This document shows positions 6,291 to 6,683 of a stretch of DNA of 6,683 nucleotides, piece by piece (position 1 is the first letter of the stretch; every line of letters begins with the position of its first letter). This DNA comes from Oscillospiraceae bacterium (GTDB lineage: Bacteria; Bacillota; Clostridia; Oscillospirales; Ruminococcaceae): contig JAEDJF010000080.1 of the NCBI GenBank assembly GCA_016296485.1, forward strand, positions 1 to 6,683, given 5' to 3'. Under the pieces are notes generated by a model. It made no database searches. It saw only the letters and a list, made by a program, of their open reading frames with translations, and had not been told where the DNA came from. A program made the position numbers and the translations under genes.

Positions 6291-6680
6291 ATGAAGACAA
6301 TTCCGAGACTTGCGGACGATATGCGAATCTACCTCGCCAGCGAAAAGCTCGAAAACGAGGAGATACTCGAGACCCTCCTTGAGAGCAGGGAGGAGGAGGA
6401 AGCGGCGCTTCTTACCGCGCGCCAGAAGGTGAGCGACGTTTTCCTCGGCTACATACTTCCGGCGGAAAAGGGAGCGAAATCCGGGCGCCTCGACCACGAC
6501 GGCTTTTTCGCCCTTCTTCTGAAGCTGACGGAAAAGTACCCGAAGGAGTGGCGCGAGCTTCGGGACAAATACGAGGCGGACGGCATCACGAAGCACTCCC
6601 CGCGCCTCAACGCGATGATTGACAAATACGAAGAGCTCTCCACCGTCTTTCAGAGCATGGTGGACGAGGCGAAGGAGTAA
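6291..6680 (+). CDS. Hypothetical acidic helical protein coupled to murC
   Basis: I do not recognise this 129-residue protein. It has no signal peptide, membrane segment or cysteine, and contains a single Trp (87). It is rich in Glu, Lys, Leu and Arg. Residues 8-55 look like long amphipathic helices with an acidic cluster ESREEEE (31-37). A loop with Pro57 and GAKSGRLDHDG (61-71) follows, then further helices with KYPKEWRELRDKYE (82-95) and a final helix from about 105. I chose the ATG at 6291 because AAGGAGG (6278-6284) lies 6 nt upstream and overlaps the murC stop codon (TAAGGAGG). An upstream in-frame ATG at 6249 would overlap murC and lacks such a site. The layout implies translational coupling and co-expression with murC, so an accessory role in envelope synthesis is a guess only. 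The stop is TAA at 6678-6680, and no terminator is visible before the window ends. Confidence 0.85.
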   Translation: MKTIPRLADDMRIYLASEKLENEEILETLLESREEEEAALLTARQKVSDVFLGYILPAEKGAKSGRLDHDGFFALLLKLTEKYPKEWRELRDKYEADGITKHSPRLNAMIDKYEELSTVFQSMVDEAKE

Positions 6681-6683
6681 AAA

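Overview
The window looks like chromosome from a Gram-positive spore-former-type bacterium, most likely a Clostridia member (Bacillota). The basis is a SpoVG regulator, a lipoprotein-type solute-binding protein with a short lipobox signal, a MurC carrying the Firmicutes-type EACEF and HHPTE motifs, strong AGGAGG-type ribosome binding sites, and GC-rich genes separated by a very AT-rich intergenic region. I see no mobile element, CRISPR array, tRNA or rRNA.

Layout: on the minus strand at the left edge lies spoVG (11-301). Its leader contains an imperfect inverted repeat that could cover the Shine-Dalgarno sequence (309-336) and a second GC-rich hairpin (350-373). A strong hairpin with A/T flanks (397-431) separates it from a three-gene minus-strand ABC importer operon, transcribed from right to left: solute-binding lipoprotein (3389-4441), fused double-domain permease (1541-3253) and ATPase (448-1521). 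A long GC-rich hairpin (3315-3349) sits between the binding protein and permease genes and probably sets their expression ratio. The operon has a good sigma-A promoter (-35 TTGATT, 17 nt, -10 TATAAT) with a 7-8-7 inverted repeat at the transcription start, a natural repressor site.

A 470-bp AT-rich divergent region (4442-4911) then leads to the plus-strand genes murC (4912-6279) and a 129-residue acidic, helical protein of unknown function (6291-6680). The latter's Shine-Dalgarno overlaps the murC stop codon. The murC promoter -10 lies inside a 7-3-7 inverted repeat, and the leader has a small GC hairpin.

How they fit together: MurC adds L-alanine to UDP-MurNAc in peptidoglycan synthesis, SpoVG is an RNA/DNA-binding regulator linked to division and envelope functions, and the importer takes up an unidentified small solute. 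The binding protein belongs to the AfuA/FbpA-like group but I do not see the paired tyrosines that bind ferric iron, so an 'iron transporter' label would be unsafe. No clearly new multi-gene system is visible. The most unusual items are the regulatory palindromes around the divergent promoters, the spoVG leader structure and the unknown gene coupled to murC.
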